Assembly: GCF_003590945.1 (NCBI RefSeq)
Contig: NZ_QYUK01000011.1
Location: 4,186,909 to 4,250,908, forward strand
Direction of reading: 5' to 3'
DNA: 64,000 nt
Source of the DNA: Oleomonas cavernae
GTDB lineage: Bacteria; Pseudomonadota; Alphaproteobacteria; Zavarziniales; Zavarziniaceae
In this document: positions 54,345 to 63,367 of the stretch, one piece after another
Numbering within the stretch: position 1 is the first letter of the stretch
How the letters are laid out: each line of letters starts with the position of its first letter
Notes under the pieces: generated by a model
What the model was told of the DNA's origin: nothing
Databases searched by the model: none
The model's input: the letters and a program-made list of their open reading frames with translations, nothing else
Made by a program: the position numbers and the translations under genes

Positions 54345-54441
54345 GTCATCCCGGACGAAGCGCAGCGCAGATCCGGGATCTTTTGACCAGTGTAACCCCG
54401 ACGAGATCCCGGATAGCCGCCGACGCGGCTTCCGGGATGAC
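54345..54441. repeat. Palindromic repeat, family R3-like, copy 3
   Basis: GTCATCCCGGACGAAG and CTTCCGGGATGAC are inverted; the inner arms GATCCGGGAT and ATCCCGGAT also pair. It lies between the binding-protein gene and the ATPase gene within one operon. Confidence 0.75.
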
Positions 54442-54465
54442 GCCCCAGGTTTATTTGAGGTAAGC

Positions 54466-55488
54466 ATGACCGCCGCGCCCGTCGCCGTTCGCTTTCGCGC
54501 CGTCTCGCGCCATTTCGGCAGCGTGCGCGCCGTGGACGGGGTCGACCTCGAGATCGCCGCCGGCGAATTCTTTTCCATGCTGGGGCCGTCCGGCTCGGGC
54601 AAGACCACCTGCCTGCGCCTGATCGCCGGCTTCGAGCAGCCCAGCAGCGGCGAGATCGAGATCTTCGGCCAGCCCAGCGCCGGCATGCCGCCCTACCGCC
54701 GCGCGGTGAACACCGTGTTCCAGGACTATGCCCTGTTCCCGCACATGAGCGTGGCCGACAATGTCGCCTACGGCATGATGGTGAAGGGTATCGCCAAGGC
54801 GCCGCGCCTGGCCAGGGCGCGCGAGGCCCTGGCCCTGGTGAAACTGGCCAGCCTTGGCGAGCGCCGCCCGGCCCAGCTCTCGGGCGGCCAGCGCCAGCGC
54901 GTGGCGCTGGCCCGCGCCCTGGTGAACGAGCCGCGCGTGCTCCTGCTCGACGAGCCCTTGGGCGCGCTCGACCTCAAACTGCGCGAGGAAATGCAGGTCG
55001 AGCTCAAGGCCCTGCAACGCCAGCTCGGCACCACCTTCGTCTTCGTCACCCACGACCAGGGCGAGGCCCTGTCCATGTCCGACCGGGTGGCGGTGTTCAA
55101 CGAGGGCCGCATCGTCCAGGTCGGCCCGCCCCAGGACATCTACGAGCGCCCCCAGGCGCCCTTCGTCGCCCGCTTCGTCGGCTCCTCCAACGTGCTGGGG
55201 GCGGCGCTCGCGGCCAGGCTGGGCGGGCCGAACGCCGCCTGCTCCCTGCGGCCCGAGGCGATCCATGTCGGCCCCGCCCGCGACGGCCACCTCAGCGCCC
55301 GGGGCACGGTCGAGGACGTCCAATACCAGGGCGCCGCCCGCCGTCTGCTGGTCGCCCTGGGCGGCGAGTTCGCGGGCAACCGCCTGGTCGCCAGCGTGCC
55401 GGCGGTCGAGGCCCAAGGGATTGCGCCGGGGGACGCCGTCAGTCTCACCTTCCCCCGGTCTGCGTTGTGGGCGATGGAGGGGGTGTGA
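54466..55488 (+). CDS. potA: ABC transporter ATP-binding protein (PotA-like)
   Basis: Energises polyamine-type uptake. The 340-residue protein has Walker A GPSGSGKTTCLRL, signature LSGGQRQRVALARALVNEPR, Walker B VLLLDEPLGALD, the switch His in FVTHDQGEALS, and a C-terminal TOBE domain (from about residue 250). It forms the operon with binding protein, permeases and aldehyde dehydrogenase. Confidence 0.95.
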   Translation: MTAAPVAVRFRAVSRHFGSVRAVDGVDLEIAAGEFFSMLGPSGSGKTTCLRLIAGFEQPSSGEIEIFGQPSAGMPPYRRAVNTVFQDYALFPHMSVADNVAYGMMVKGIAKAPRLARAREALALVKLASLGERRPAQLSGGQRQRVALARALVNEPRVLLLDEPLGALDLKLREEMQVELKALQRQLGTTFVFVTHDQGEALSMSDRVAVFNEGRIVQVGPPQDIYERPQAPFVARFVGSSNVLGAALAARLGGPNAACSLRPEAIHVGPARDGHLSARGTVEDVQYQGAARRLLVALGGEFAGNRLVASVPAVEAQGIAPGDAVSLTFPRSALWAMEGV

Positions 55489-55512
55489 TGGCCATGCTGT
55501 TGATGCCACGTA

Positions 55513-55656
55513 GCCCTCTCCGCCCTTCAGGGGGGAGAGGGTGGGGTGAGGTGGGTGGTCGTCACGGGGCGAGATCCGTCCCCTCGACCACCTCACCCTT
55601 CCCATTGCTGGCGCAATGGGCCCCTTCCCTCTCCCCCGCGAGCGGCGGAGAGGGAG
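55513..55656. repeat. Palindromic repeat, family R4, copy 2
   Basis: Contains CCCTCTCCGCCCTTCAGGGG then GAGAGGGTGGGGTGAGGTGG, and an opposite CCACCTCACCCTTCCC block with CCCTCTCCCCCGCGAGCGGC, so two nested inverted repeats. It separates the ATPase and first permease genes. Confidence 0.75.
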
Positions 55657-55672
55657 TTTGGGGAGGCTTGTC

Positions 55673-56614
55673 GTGACCGCCGCCGCCTTGCCCGCGCCGC
55701 GCGACGGCCTGCTGGGCCGGCTGTCGGATCTCCTGGTCCGCCATCCGGGGCTCTACCTCAGCCTGCTGCTTATCCCGCCCCTGATGTGGCTGGGCATCGT
55801 CTATCTGGGCAGCCTGTTCGCCCTGCTGGCGCAGAGCTTTTTCTCGATCGACGAATTTTCAGGCCTGATCGACCGGACGCTGACGCTCGCGACCTATGGC
55901 CAGTTGTTCCAGCTCGCCAACATGGACATCGTGCTGCGCACCGCGGGGATGGCGACGGCGGTCACCATCGCCTCGTGCATCATCGCCTTTCCCATCGCCT
56001 ACTACGCCGCGCGTTACGCCAGCGGCCGGGCCAAGGCGTTCTTCTACCTCGCGGTGATGATGCCGCTGTGGTCGAGCTACCTGGTCAAGGTCTATGCCTG
56101 GAAGCTGATCCTGGCCAAGGAAGGCATCGTCTCGTGGTTCGCCCATACGCTGGGGCTCGATTTCCTGCTGGACGGTGTGCTTGCCCTGCCGGTGGTGGGC
56201 GGGCCCAGCCTGTCGACCAGCTATATCGGCACCTTCCTGGTCTTCACCTATGTCTGGCTGCCCTACATGATCCTGCCCCTGCAGGCAGCACTCGAACGGG
56301 TGCCGGGCAACCTGATCGAGGCCTCGGAAGACCTGGGCGCCAGCCCGAAGCAGACCTTCCGCAACGTGATCTTCCCCCTGGCCCTGCCGGGGATGATCGC
56401 CGGCTCGATCTTCACCTTCTCGCTGACCCTGGGGGATTACATCATCCCGCAGATCGTCGGCGGCTCCTCCCTCTTCATCGGCCAGGCGGTGCTGACCCAG
56501 CAGGGCACGGCCGGCAATATCCCGCTGGCCGCGGCCTTCACCGTGGTGCCGATCGTGATCATGGGGATCTACCTGACGGTGGCCAAGCGGATGGGGGCCT
56601 TCGATGCGCTCTGA
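55673..56614 (+). CDS. potB: ABC transporter permease (PotB-like)
   Basis: The 313-residue permease has six helices and the EAA loop [20 protein letters not shown] that binds the ATPase. Its GTG start at 55673 has GGGGAGG six bases upstream; the longer frame from 55616 reads through the repeat and is not accepted. Its end overlaps potC by 11 bases. Confidence 0.93.
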   Translation: MTAAALPAPRDGLLGRLSDLLVRHPGLYLSLLLIPPLMWLGIVYLGSLFALLAQSFFSIDEFSGLIDRTLTLATYGQLFQLANMDIVLRTAGMATAVTIASCIIAFPIAYYAARYASGRAKAFFYLAVMMPLWSSYLVKVYAWKLILAKEGIVSWFAHTLGLDFLLDGVLALPVVGGPSLSTSYIGTFLVFTYVWLPYMILPLQAALERVPGNLIEASEDLGASPKQTFRNVIFPLALPGMIAGSIFTFSLTLGDYIIPQIVGGSSLFIGQAVLTQQGTAGNIPLAAAFTVVPIVIMGIYLTVAKRMGAFDAL

Positions 56615-57398
56615 CCGCACCTCGTTCGGGTTGAAGGCGGCGGCGTTCGGCGGCCTCGCCTTCCTGCATGTGCCGCTGTTCTTCGTCTTCCTCTATGCCT
56701 TCACGACCGAGGACAAGAGCTACCAGTTCCCGCCGCCGGACCTGACGCTCAAATGGTTCGCGGTCGCCTGGGCGCGGCAGGACATCTGGGATGCCATCGG
56801 TCTCTCCCTGCGCATCGCGGCACTCTCGACCGCGATCGCCCTGGTGCTGGGCACGCTGGTCGCCGCCGCCCTGGCGCGCCGGCAGTTCTTCGGGCGCGAG
56901 GCGGTGTCGCTCCTGGTGATCCTGCCCATCGCCCTGCCCGGCATCGTCACCGGCATCGCCCTGCGCTCGGCCTTCAACCTGATGGAGCTCGATTTCTCGG
57001 TGCTGACCATCGTGCTGGGCCACGCCACCTTCTGCATCGTCGTGGTCTACAACAATGCGGTGGCGCGCTTCCGCCGCCTGTCGGGCAGCCTGGTCGAGGC
57101 CTCGATGGACCTGGGCGCCAACGGCTTCCAGACCTTCCGCCATGTCGTGCTGCCCAATATCGCCACGGCCCTGCTGGCCGGCGGCATGCTGGCCTTCGCC
57201 CTGTCCTTCGACGAGGTGATCGTCACCACCTTCACCGCCGGCCAGCAGTCGACCCTGCCGATCTGGATGCTGTCGGAACTGGTGCGCCCGCGCCAGCGCC
57301 CGGTGACCAATGTGGTGGCGGTGTTCGTCATCGCCGTCACCTTCCTGCCCATCCTGGCCGCCTACTACCTGACCCGCGAGACGCCGGCGCAAAAATAA
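56604..57398 (+). CDS. potC: ABC transporter permease (PotC-like)
   Basis: The 264-residue inner-membrane protein has six helices (first about 13-35) and the EAA loop [20 protein letters not shown]. Together with the PotB-like protein it forms the transport channel. Length and helix count match PotC. The start lies inside the end of potB. Confidence 0.94.
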   Translation: MRSDRTSFGLKAAAFGGLAFLHVPLFFVFLYAFTTEDKSYQFPPPDLTLKWFAVAWARQDIWDAIGLSLRIAALSTAIALVLGTLVAAALARRQFFGREAVSLLVILPIALPGIVTGIALRSAFNLMELDFSVLTIVLGHATFCIVVVYNNAVARFRRLSGSLVEASMDLGANGFQTFRHVVLPNIATALLAGGMLAFALSFDEVIVTTFTAGQQSTLPIWMLSELVRPRQRPVTNVVAVFVIAVTFLPILAAYYLTRETPAQK

Positions 57399-57432
57399 TG
57401 CCTGCCCAAAAATAATGCCTGGAGGAACAGCC

Positions 57433-58878
57433 ATGTCGATCACCGCCAACCTGCCGATGGAGATGCTGATCGGCGGCAGCTTCGCCAAGGGTACCGAGAC
57501 GGAAGAGCCGATCTTCGATCCCAAGACCGGCAAGATCGTCGCCCGCATTCCCGAAGCCTCGGAGGATCAGATCGATGCCGCGGTGGCCGCCGCGGCCAAG
57601 GCATTCACGAGCTGGTCGCGCACCACGCCGGGCGAACGCGCCGGCTATCTGTTGCGCATCGCCGATGCGATCGAGGCGCGGGCGACGGATTTCGCGACGC
57701 TCGAGGCACTCAACTGCGGCAAGCCCTACAAGAACGTGCTGGGCGACGAAATCCCGGCGGTGGCCGACTGCTTCCGCTTCTTCGCCGGCGCCGCGCGCTG
57801 CCTGCCGGGACTGGCGGCCGGTGAATATCTGGCTGGTTACACCTCGATGATCAGACGCGATGCGGTGGGCGTCGTCGCCTCGATCGCGCCGTGGAACTAC
57901 CCCTTGATGATGGCGGGCTGGAAACTGTGCCCGGCGCTGGCCGGCGGCAACACGGTGGTGCTGAAGCCGTCAGAGCAGACGCCGCTGACCACCCTGCTGC
58001 TGGCCCAGGTGGTGGCGGAGATCCTGCCGCCCGGCGTCATCAACATCGTGCTGGGCCGGGGCGAGAGCGTGGGCAATTTCCTGATCAACCACCCCAAGGT
58101 CGCCATGGTCTCGCTCACCGGCGATATCGCGACGGGCAAGAAAGTGCTGACCGCCGCTGCCAAGACGGTGAAGCGCACCCACCTGGAACTGGGCGGCAAG
58201 GCGCCGGTGATCGTGTTCGACGATGCCGACCTGGAAGCGGTGGTCGAGGGCATCAAGGTCTTCGGCTTCTACAACGCGGGCCAGGACTGCACCGCCGCCT
58301 GCCGCATCTATGCCGGGCCCAAGATCCACGACCGGCTGGTGGCCGATCTTGCCGGCGCGGTTTCCACCATCAGGTACAACCAGGCCAGCGACGCCGACAA
58401 CGAGGTGGGGCCCCTGATCTCGGCCCGCCAGCGCGACCGCGTCGCCTCCTTCGTCGAGCGGGCGGCGGAGCAAAAGCACATCAAGATCGCCACCGGCGGC
58501 AAGCCGGTGGGTGGCGGCGGCTTCTTCTTCGAGCCGACGGTGGTCGCCGGCACCACCCAGGCCGACGAGATCGTGCGCCGCGAGGTCTTCGGCCCGGTGG
58601 TCTCGGTCACCCGCTTCGAGGATGCCGACCAGGCGGTGGGCTGGGCCAATGATTCCGACTATGGCCTGGCCTCCTCGGTCTGGACCCGCGACGTCGGCCG
58701 CGCCATGGCCACCGCGGCCCGGCTGCAATATGGCTGCACCTGGATCAACTGCCACTTCGCGCTGACCAACGAAATGCCCCACGGCGGCGTGAAACAGTCC
58801 GGCTACGGCAAGGACATGTCGCTCTACGCCCTGGAGGACTACACCGTGGTCCGGCACGTGATGGTGAAGCACGGGTAG
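57433..58878 (+). CDS. Aminoaldehyde / gamma-aminobutyraldehyde dehydrogenase
   Basis: Oxidises an aminoaldehyde from polyamine breakdown to the amino acid with NAD+. The 481-residue protein has [20 protein letters not shown], the catalytic Glu in [20 protein letters not shown] and the catalytic Cys in [13 protein letters not shown]. It resembles the PatD/betaine-aldehyde group. Its place in a polyamine-transport operon supports the substrate class. GGAGGAACAGCC precedes ATG 57433. A fragmentary copy of its end is at 59536-59687. Confidence 0.92.
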   Translation: MSITANLPMEMLIGGSFAKGTETEEPIFDPKTGKIVARIPEASEDQIDAAVAAAAKAFTSWSRTTPGERAGYLLRIADAIEARATDFATLEALNCGKPYKNVLGDEIPAVADCFRFFAGAARCLPGLAAGEYLAGYTSMIRRDAVGVVASIAPWNYPLMMAGWKLCPALAGGNTVVLKPSEQTPLTTLLLAQVVAEILPPGVINIVLGRGESVGNFLINHPKVAMVSLTGDIATGKKVLTAAAKTVKRTHLELGGKAPVIVFDDADLEAVVEGIKVFGFYNAGQDCTAACRIYAGPKIHDRLVADLAGAVSTIRYNQASDADNEVGPLISARQRDRVASFVERAAEQKHIKIATGGKPVGGGGFFFEPTVVAGTTQADEIVRREVFGPVVSVTRFEDADQAVGWANDSDYGLASSVWTRDVGRAMATAARLQYGCTWINCHFALTNEMPHGGVKQSGYGKDMSLYALEDYTVVRHVMVKHG

Positions 58879-58914
58879 GTTGATCCTTCGGTATTGCACG
58901 CCTACCATCGGACG

Positions 58915-59426
58915 ATGCTGAAACGGTTTGTGGTGATTTCCCTGGTTGGGATGCTGTGCCTTGGTCAAGCGGCCGAGGCGTGCAGTCTCGTCAGAAACGA
59001 GCGCGTCGGCTTTAGGCCAGCTTCGGCGAGCCCAGGCGAAGTTGCACCGCCGATGCCCCTGGTGGAGGTAGTGAGCGTAAAACGCGGCTACTCGGAAGGG
59101 AGTGTTTCAGGGGATTGCTCTTACGCCGGGCCATTGTCTTCGCCGTGCCGGCGACCGCAGAGTCGCGGGATTTGCTTTATCAGTTCGAGCTCGTATCGGG
59201 AGCCACCGAAGACTTGTTTTTTTGGTCGACGGAGAAGACCGCCAATGTCGGCGCAGCGCCTGCCTTCGAGCATGAGGGAAAATTGTTCTTCGTTTTCCCG
59301 TGGACCGACGACGCATCCCAAGTGCAGGAAGCATTGGATCTGAAGGTCCGCGTCACCGCTTTTCGCCGGTCGGGGCTTCGCGGCGGAAGCACCGAAATCC
59401 AGGTTCATGATCCGGGTCGCTCTTAG
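58915..59426 (+). pseudogene. Secreted cysteine-containing protein, copy A, frameshifted
   Basis: Begins MLKRFVVISLVGMLCLGQAA with a signal peptide, then CSLVRNERVGF. The frame shifts near 59120; the other frame continues SRDLLYQFELVSGATEDLFF to VTAFRRSGLRGGSTEIQVHD. The span of 512 bases is two more than a multiple of three. It is paralogous to 59726-60291. Function unknown; it is a duplicated gene next to the dehydrogenase. Confidence 0.65.
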
Positions 59427-59446
59427 TGGGGCTGAAATATCAGCCG

Positions 59447-59543
59447 CTATGCCTCAACCAGATTGAGGCGCTTCTTGATTTGCTCGACATCACTGCCGAA
59501 CTGAGCCATCCGGCGTGAGAGATTCACGTATAGGCCTTCGAGC
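59447..59543 (-). pseudogene. Truncated copy of the 67-residue coiled-coil gene
   Basis: On the minus strand it encodes YVNLSRRMAQFGSDVEQIKK then RLNLVEA and a stop, the C-terminal half of the coiled-coil proteins at 52782 and 60950. Its 5' part is missing; the homology ends exactly in the octamer CTTCGAGC, where dehydrogenase homology begins. Confidence 0.75.
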
Positions 59544-59687
59544 CGACGGTGGTTGCCGGCACCACCCAGGCCGACGGGATCGTGCGCCACGAGGTCTTCG
59601 TCCCGGGGGTCTCGGTCACCCGCCTTGTCGCTCTATGCCCTGGAGGACTACACGGTGGTCCGGCACATGATGGTGAAGCACGGGTAG
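59536..59687 (+). pseudogene. Remnant of the aldehyde dehydrogenase gene end
   Basis: The first part matches 58529-58615 (GAGCCGACGGTGGTTGCCGG and following) and the second matches 58818-58878 (GTCGCTCTATGCCCTGGAGG through the stop), with about 200 bases deleted between them. It is a duplicated, degraded 3' end of the gene at 57433-58878. Confidence 0.85.
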
Positions 59688-59725
59688 GATTGACCCCGCC
59701 ATGAGGGATCCTATAGCATTTACGT

Positions 59726-60291
59726 ATGATAGTGATCTCACGACTATTGATCGCATTGGTGGCGGCTATCGGACTCGGCCGGCCGGCCGGGGCCTGCAGC
59801 ATCGTCACCAGTGAGAATGTCGAGTTTCAGCCAGATCTTGCGATCCCGGGTGAGAAGACGCCGCCAGCGCCACAGGTCACCGTAAGGCAGATTCATCGCG
59901 GCTATGAAGGCGCAGAACCCGGCTTCGATTGCTCCGATGCCGGGGTAATCACCTTATCAATCCTGGCGACGGAGGAATCGAGGGAGCTACTCTACCAGTT
60001 CGAGCTGATCGATGGTGTGGCCGAGGACACCATCTTCTGGCCCCCGGGCCGAATGACAATTCGGGGCTGTCGCGGGCGGGTGAGCGAGACGGTGGCCTCC
60101 TGTTTATTTTCCCCTGGCTCGATGGATCTCATCAGGTCCAAGAGCCGCTCGATTTGCGGGTTCGGGTCACGGCCTTCCGCCGGTCGGGGCTCCGCGGCGG
60201 CAGCACGGATATCGAGATTCACGATCCTGGTCGTCAGGCCGCCATTCTTCCGGTGATGGGTCCATATCCCATCGATCGCGGGCGTCGCTGA
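59726..60291 (+). pseudogene. Secreted cysteine-containing protein, copy B, frameshifted
   Basis: Paralogue of 58915-59426: ISRLLIALVAAIGLGRPAGA (signal), CSIVTSENVEF, ELLYQFELIDGVAEDTIFW. The frame breaks near 60050 and resumes as FIFPWLDGSHQVQEPLDLRV to GGSTDIEIHDPGR. The span of 566 bases is two more than a multiple of three. The two copies break at different places, so the errors arose independently. Confidence 0.65.
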
Positions 60292-60348
60292 TTTTCCCTT
60301 CCCATTCCGTTGCGAACGCTGTCCAGACTGGTGGCGAGCACGGGTAGG
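60284..60348. repeat. Direct repeat, copy 1, flanking the ParD/ParE module
   Basis: GTCGCTGATTTTCCCTTCCC, then ATTCCGTTGCGAACGCTGTC; repeated nearly identically at 61189-61253. It overlaps the last bases of copy B. Confidence 0.85.
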
Positions 60349-60403
60349 CGGCCAGCATCTGTTAGTGCATAGTAGTGCCCCAGCACGAATGATCGAGGTG
60401 CAC

Positions 60404-60679
60404 ATGGCCGAGACAACATTCACCTTCCGGGTCGACGAAGCGCTCAAGGCCGAGTTCGTCGAGGCCGCGAAAGCGCACGACCGGCCGGCTTCCATCCTGC
60501 TGCGGGATTTCATGCGCGACTACATCAAGCAGAGTCGCGACAGCGCCGAACATGACCGCTGGTTCCGGGCTGAAGTCGAACAGGGCCTGAGAGAAGCGGA
60601 TCGGGCCGACGCGGTCTTCCACGACGCCGAGACGGTTTTCCAGGAGTTGGGGAAGCGGCGTGCGCCTCGTCGTCCTTGA
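60404..60679 (+). CDS. ParD/RHH-type antitoxin
   Basis: The 91-residue protein has a ribbon-helix-helix DNA-binding N-terminus (TTFTFRVDEALKAEFVEAAK with RPASILLRDFMRDYI) and a charged tail to bind the toxin. GAGGTG precedes ATG 60404. The stretch TTAGTGCATAGTAGTGC just upstream may be its operator. It overlaps the toxin gene by 20 bases. Confidence 0.88.
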   Translation: MAETTFTFRVDEALKAEFVEAAKAHDRPASILLRDFMRDYIKQSRDSAEHDRWFRAEVEQGLREADRADAVFHDAETVFQELGKRRAPRRP

Positions 60680-60935
60680 CCGGGCGCGCAACGATCTGAT
60701 CGGCATCCAAGACTATATCGCGACCGATAGTCCGCCTGCGGCGGCGCGCGTGGTTGCCACAATAGAGGCCAAGATCCTCGGCCTCCGAGAGCATCCCATG
60801 CTTGGCCGAACCGGCCGGGTAGCGGGCACCCGAGAGTTGGTGATTGCCGGCACGCCCTATATCGCGATTTACCGGCTGGCCGCACAACGGATTGAGATTG
60901 TCCGCGTCCTGCATGGCGCGCAGCGTTGGCCATAG
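60660..60935 (+). CDS. RelE/ParE-family toxin
   Basis: The 91-residue protein has the ParE/RelE fold: VLDRARNDLIGIQDYIATDS, LREHPMLGRTGRVAGTRELV and IVRVLHGAQRWP. ParE members poison gyrase, RelE members cut mRNA; the basic C-terminus does not decide between them. GTG start at 60660. It forms a type II module with the upstream antitoxin. Confidence 0.9.
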   Translation: MRLVVLDRARNDLIGIQDYIATDSPPAAARVVATIEAKILGLREHPMLGRTGRVAGTRELVIAGTPYIAIYRLAAQRIEIVRVLHGAQRWP

Positions 60936-60949
60936 CGGATGGGTCCGGT

Positions 60950-61153
60950 TCAGGCCTCGACCAGATCGAGGCGCTTCTTGATTTGCTCGACATCGCCGCC
61001 AAGCCGGTCCATGCGGCGCGAGAGGCTCGCGTATTGGCCTTCGAGCAGGCCAAGGCGTTCCTCGACCTCGACAATATCCGTCTTCATCTCCGCAATGTCT
61101 GTGCGCATGGCACGGAGATGCTCGAGGATCCGGTTTTCGACGCTCTCGACCAT
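60950..61153 (-). CDS. 67-residue coiled-coil protein, paralogue 2
   Basis: Reads MVESVENRILEHLRAMRTDI with a heptad pattern through to KKRLDLVEA; same length and ends as the protein at 52782-52985. It lies between the toxin and the second direct repeat. Role unknown. Confidence 0.7.
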   Translation of the reverse strand: MVESVENRILEHLRAMRTDIAEMKTDIVEVEERLGLLEGQYASLSRRMDRLGGDVEQIKKRLDLVEA

Positions 61154-61188
61154 TCGTCAAAGGTCGGTTGTGTCGACTTGGTCGTCAA

Positions 61189-61253
61189 GTCGCTGATTTT
61201 CCCTTCCCATTCCGTTGCGAACGCTGTCTAGACTGGTGTCGAGCACGGGCGGC
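61189..61253. repeat. Direct repeat, copy 2
   Basis: Nearly identical to 60284-60348; 905 bases separate the copies. The reductase gene begins 37 bases downstream. Confidence 0.85.
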
Positions 61254-61289
61254 GACAAGCCCGGCCATGAGGGAACAGCGGGGGAAGGC

Positions 61290-63281
61290 ATGACCTATTT
61301 CGTTACGGGCGGCACGGGATTCCTGGGCCGCAACCTGATCGATCTGCTCTTGAAGCGCAAAGGCACGGTCTATGTGCTGGTCCGCGCCGGCTCCAGGAAG
61401 AAGCTGGAAGCCCTGAAGGCGGAGCGGTGGGAGCGCGATGCCGAGCGCGTGGTCGCGGTCGCGGGCGATCTCTCCAAGAAGAACCTGGGCGTCTCGGCGG
61501 CCGAGATCGAGAAGCTGAAGGGCAAGATCAGCCATTTCTTCCACCTGGCGGCGATCTACGACATCACCAACGAGAACCAGGACGCCCAGATCAAGGCCAA
61601 TGTCGACGGCACCCGCCATGCGGTGCAACTGGCGCAGGCCCTGGCCGCCAAGGGCTTCCACCACACTTCCTCGATCGCCGCCGCCGGCCTTTACGACGGC
61701 TATTGGCGCGAAGACATGTTCGAGGAATGGCAGGCGGACGATCACCCCTATTACCGCACCAAGCACGACAGCGAGCGCATCGTGCGCGAGGAATGCCGGA
61801 TTCCCTGGCGCATCTACCGCCCGGGCATCGTCATCGGCCATTCCCAGACCGGCGAGATCGACAAGATCGACGGGCCCTATTTCTTCTTCAATCTGATCCT
61901 GCAATTGCGCCGGGCGATCCCGCAGTGGATTTCGCTGCTGGGGGTCGAGGGCGGGTTGCTCAACATCGTGCCGGTCGACTATGTCACCGCGGCGATGGAT
62001 CACATTTCCCACAAGCCGGGCCTGGACGGCCAGGCCTTCCACCTGACCAATCCCAAGCACAACCGGGTGGGCGAGGTGGTGAACATCTTCGCCAAGGCGG
62101 CGGAGGCGCCGCAATTCTCGATCCGGGTCGACAGCCGGGTCTTCGGCTTCATTCCGCCCGGCGTGCGCAACATGATCGCCGGCCTGCCGCCGGTGCGCTC
62201 GATCATCGATACGGTCCTGGGCGGTTACGGCATCCCGCGCCAGGCGCTGAAATACTTCAACTACCCGACCAAGTTCGACAATCGCGATACCACCAAGGCG
62301 CTGAAAGGCTCGGGCATCGGTTGCCCGCCGCTGGGTGACTATGCCGGTTTCATCTGGGACTACTGGGAGCGCCACCTGAACCCTGAACTGCACCGCGACC
62401 GCTCGCTGGCCGGGGCCGTGTCGGGCCGGGTGGTGGTGATCACCGGCGCCACGTCAGGCATCGGCCTGGAGGCGGCGCGCAAGGTCGCGGCGGCCGGGGC
62501 CAAGACCATCATCTGCGCCCGCAAGCAGGAGGAGTTGGACGCCACCCAGGCCGAACTGCGGGCCGCGGGCGGCGACGTCCATGCCTATTCGGTGGACGTG
62601 GCCGATACCGAATCCTGCGACCGCTTCATCGCCGCGGTCCTGAAGGATCATGGCCATGTCGACGTGCTGGTGAACAATGCCGGCCGTTCGATCCGCCGCT
62701 CGGTCAACCTGTCCTATGACCGGTTCCATGACTACGAGCGCACCATGCAGGTCAACTACTTCGGCGCCCTGCGCCTGATCATGGGCTTCCTGCCCTCGAT
62801 GTCGGCGCGCAAGCGGGGCCACATCGTCAACATCCTCTCGATCGGCGTGCAGGTGAACCAGCCGCGGTTCTCGGCCTATGTCGCGTCCAAGGCGGCGCTG
62901 GGCGCCTTCTCGCGCTGCGCCGGGCCGGAGTTCCATCACCGCAACATCAGCTTCACCAACATCTACATGCCGCTGGTGCGCACGCCCATGATCGCGCCCA
63001 CCAAGATGTACGACAACATCCCGACCTTGAGCCCCGACGATGCCGCCAACATGATCGTGAAGGGCATCATCGAGAAGCCCAAGCGCATCGCCACGCGTCT
63101 GGGCACCATGGGCGAGCTGATGTGGGCGGCGGCGCCCGACGTCACCAACATCCTGTTCAACACCACCTACCGCCTGTTCCCGGATTCGGCCGCGGCCCGG
63201 GGCGAGAAGGGCAAGGAGGGCGAGGCGCCGTCGACCGAGGCGGTGGCCCTGGCGGCGTTGACGCAGGGGCTGCACTGGTAG
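61290..63281 (+). CDS. Two-domain fatty acyl-CoA reductase (extended SDR plus classical SDR)
   Basis: The 663-residue protein starts with an extended short-chain dehydrogenase domain (TGGTGFLGRNLIDLLLKRKG; YYRTKHDSER, the Y-x-x-x-K pair near residue 155) and continues with a second, classical SDR domain from about residue 375 (VVVITGATSGIGLEAARKVA; YVASKAALGAF). This order matches the mycobacterial AcrA1/FcrA type of acyl-CoA reductases, which reduce fatty acyl-CoA to aldehyde or alcohol. With WS/DGAT at 18660-20040 it could supply fatty alcohol for wax esters. ATG 61290 has GGGGAAGG before it. Confidence 0.85.
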   Translation: MTYFVTGGTGFLGRNLIDLLLKRKGTVYVLVRAGSRKKLEALKAERWERDAERVVAVAGDLSKKNLGVSAAEIEKLKGKISHFFHLAAIYDITNENQDAQIKANVDGTRHAVQLAQALAAKGFHHTSSIAAAGLYDGYWREDMFEEWQADDHPYYRTKHDSERIVREECRIPWRIYRPGIVIGHSQTGEIDKIDGPYFFFNLILQLRRAIPQWISLLGVEGGLLNIVPVDYVTAAMDHISHKPGLDGQAFHLTNPKHNRVGEVVNIFAKAAEAPQFSIRVDSRVFGFIPPGVRNMIAGLPPVRSIIDTVLGGYGIPRQALKYFNYPTKFDNRDTTKALKGSGIGCPPLGDYAGFIWDYWERHLNPELHRDRSLAGAVSGRVVVITGATSGIGLEAARKVAAAGAKTIICARKQEELDATQAELRAAGGDVHAYSVDVADTESCDRFIAAVLKDHGHVDVLVNNAGRSIRRSVNLSYDRFHDYERTMQVNYFGALRLIMGFLPSMSARKRGHIVNILSIGVQVNQPRFSAYVASKAALGAFSRCAGPEFHHRNISFTNIYMPLVRTPMIAPTKMYDNIPTLSPDDAANMIVKGIIEKPKRIATRLGTMGELMWAAAPDVTNILFNTTYRLFPDSAAARGEKGKEGEAPSTEAVALAALTQGLHW

Positions 63282-63311
63282 GGCTGGCGGCGGGGTGGGT
63301 TCAATAATCCA

Positions 63312-63323
63312 TTGCACGCAACT
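63312..63323. promoter_or_regulatory. OhrR-type operator before ohrR
   Basis: ATTGCACGCAAC differs in two bases from ATTGCACACAAT at 63963-63974 near the right edge. Both have ATTG-CA-type half sites typical of MarR/OhrR operators. It lies about 45 bases before the ohrR start. Confidence 0.6.
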
Positions 63324-63367
63324 GGATGGCGCACGATATGATGGGGCAACCTTTCGTGAGCACCGCC

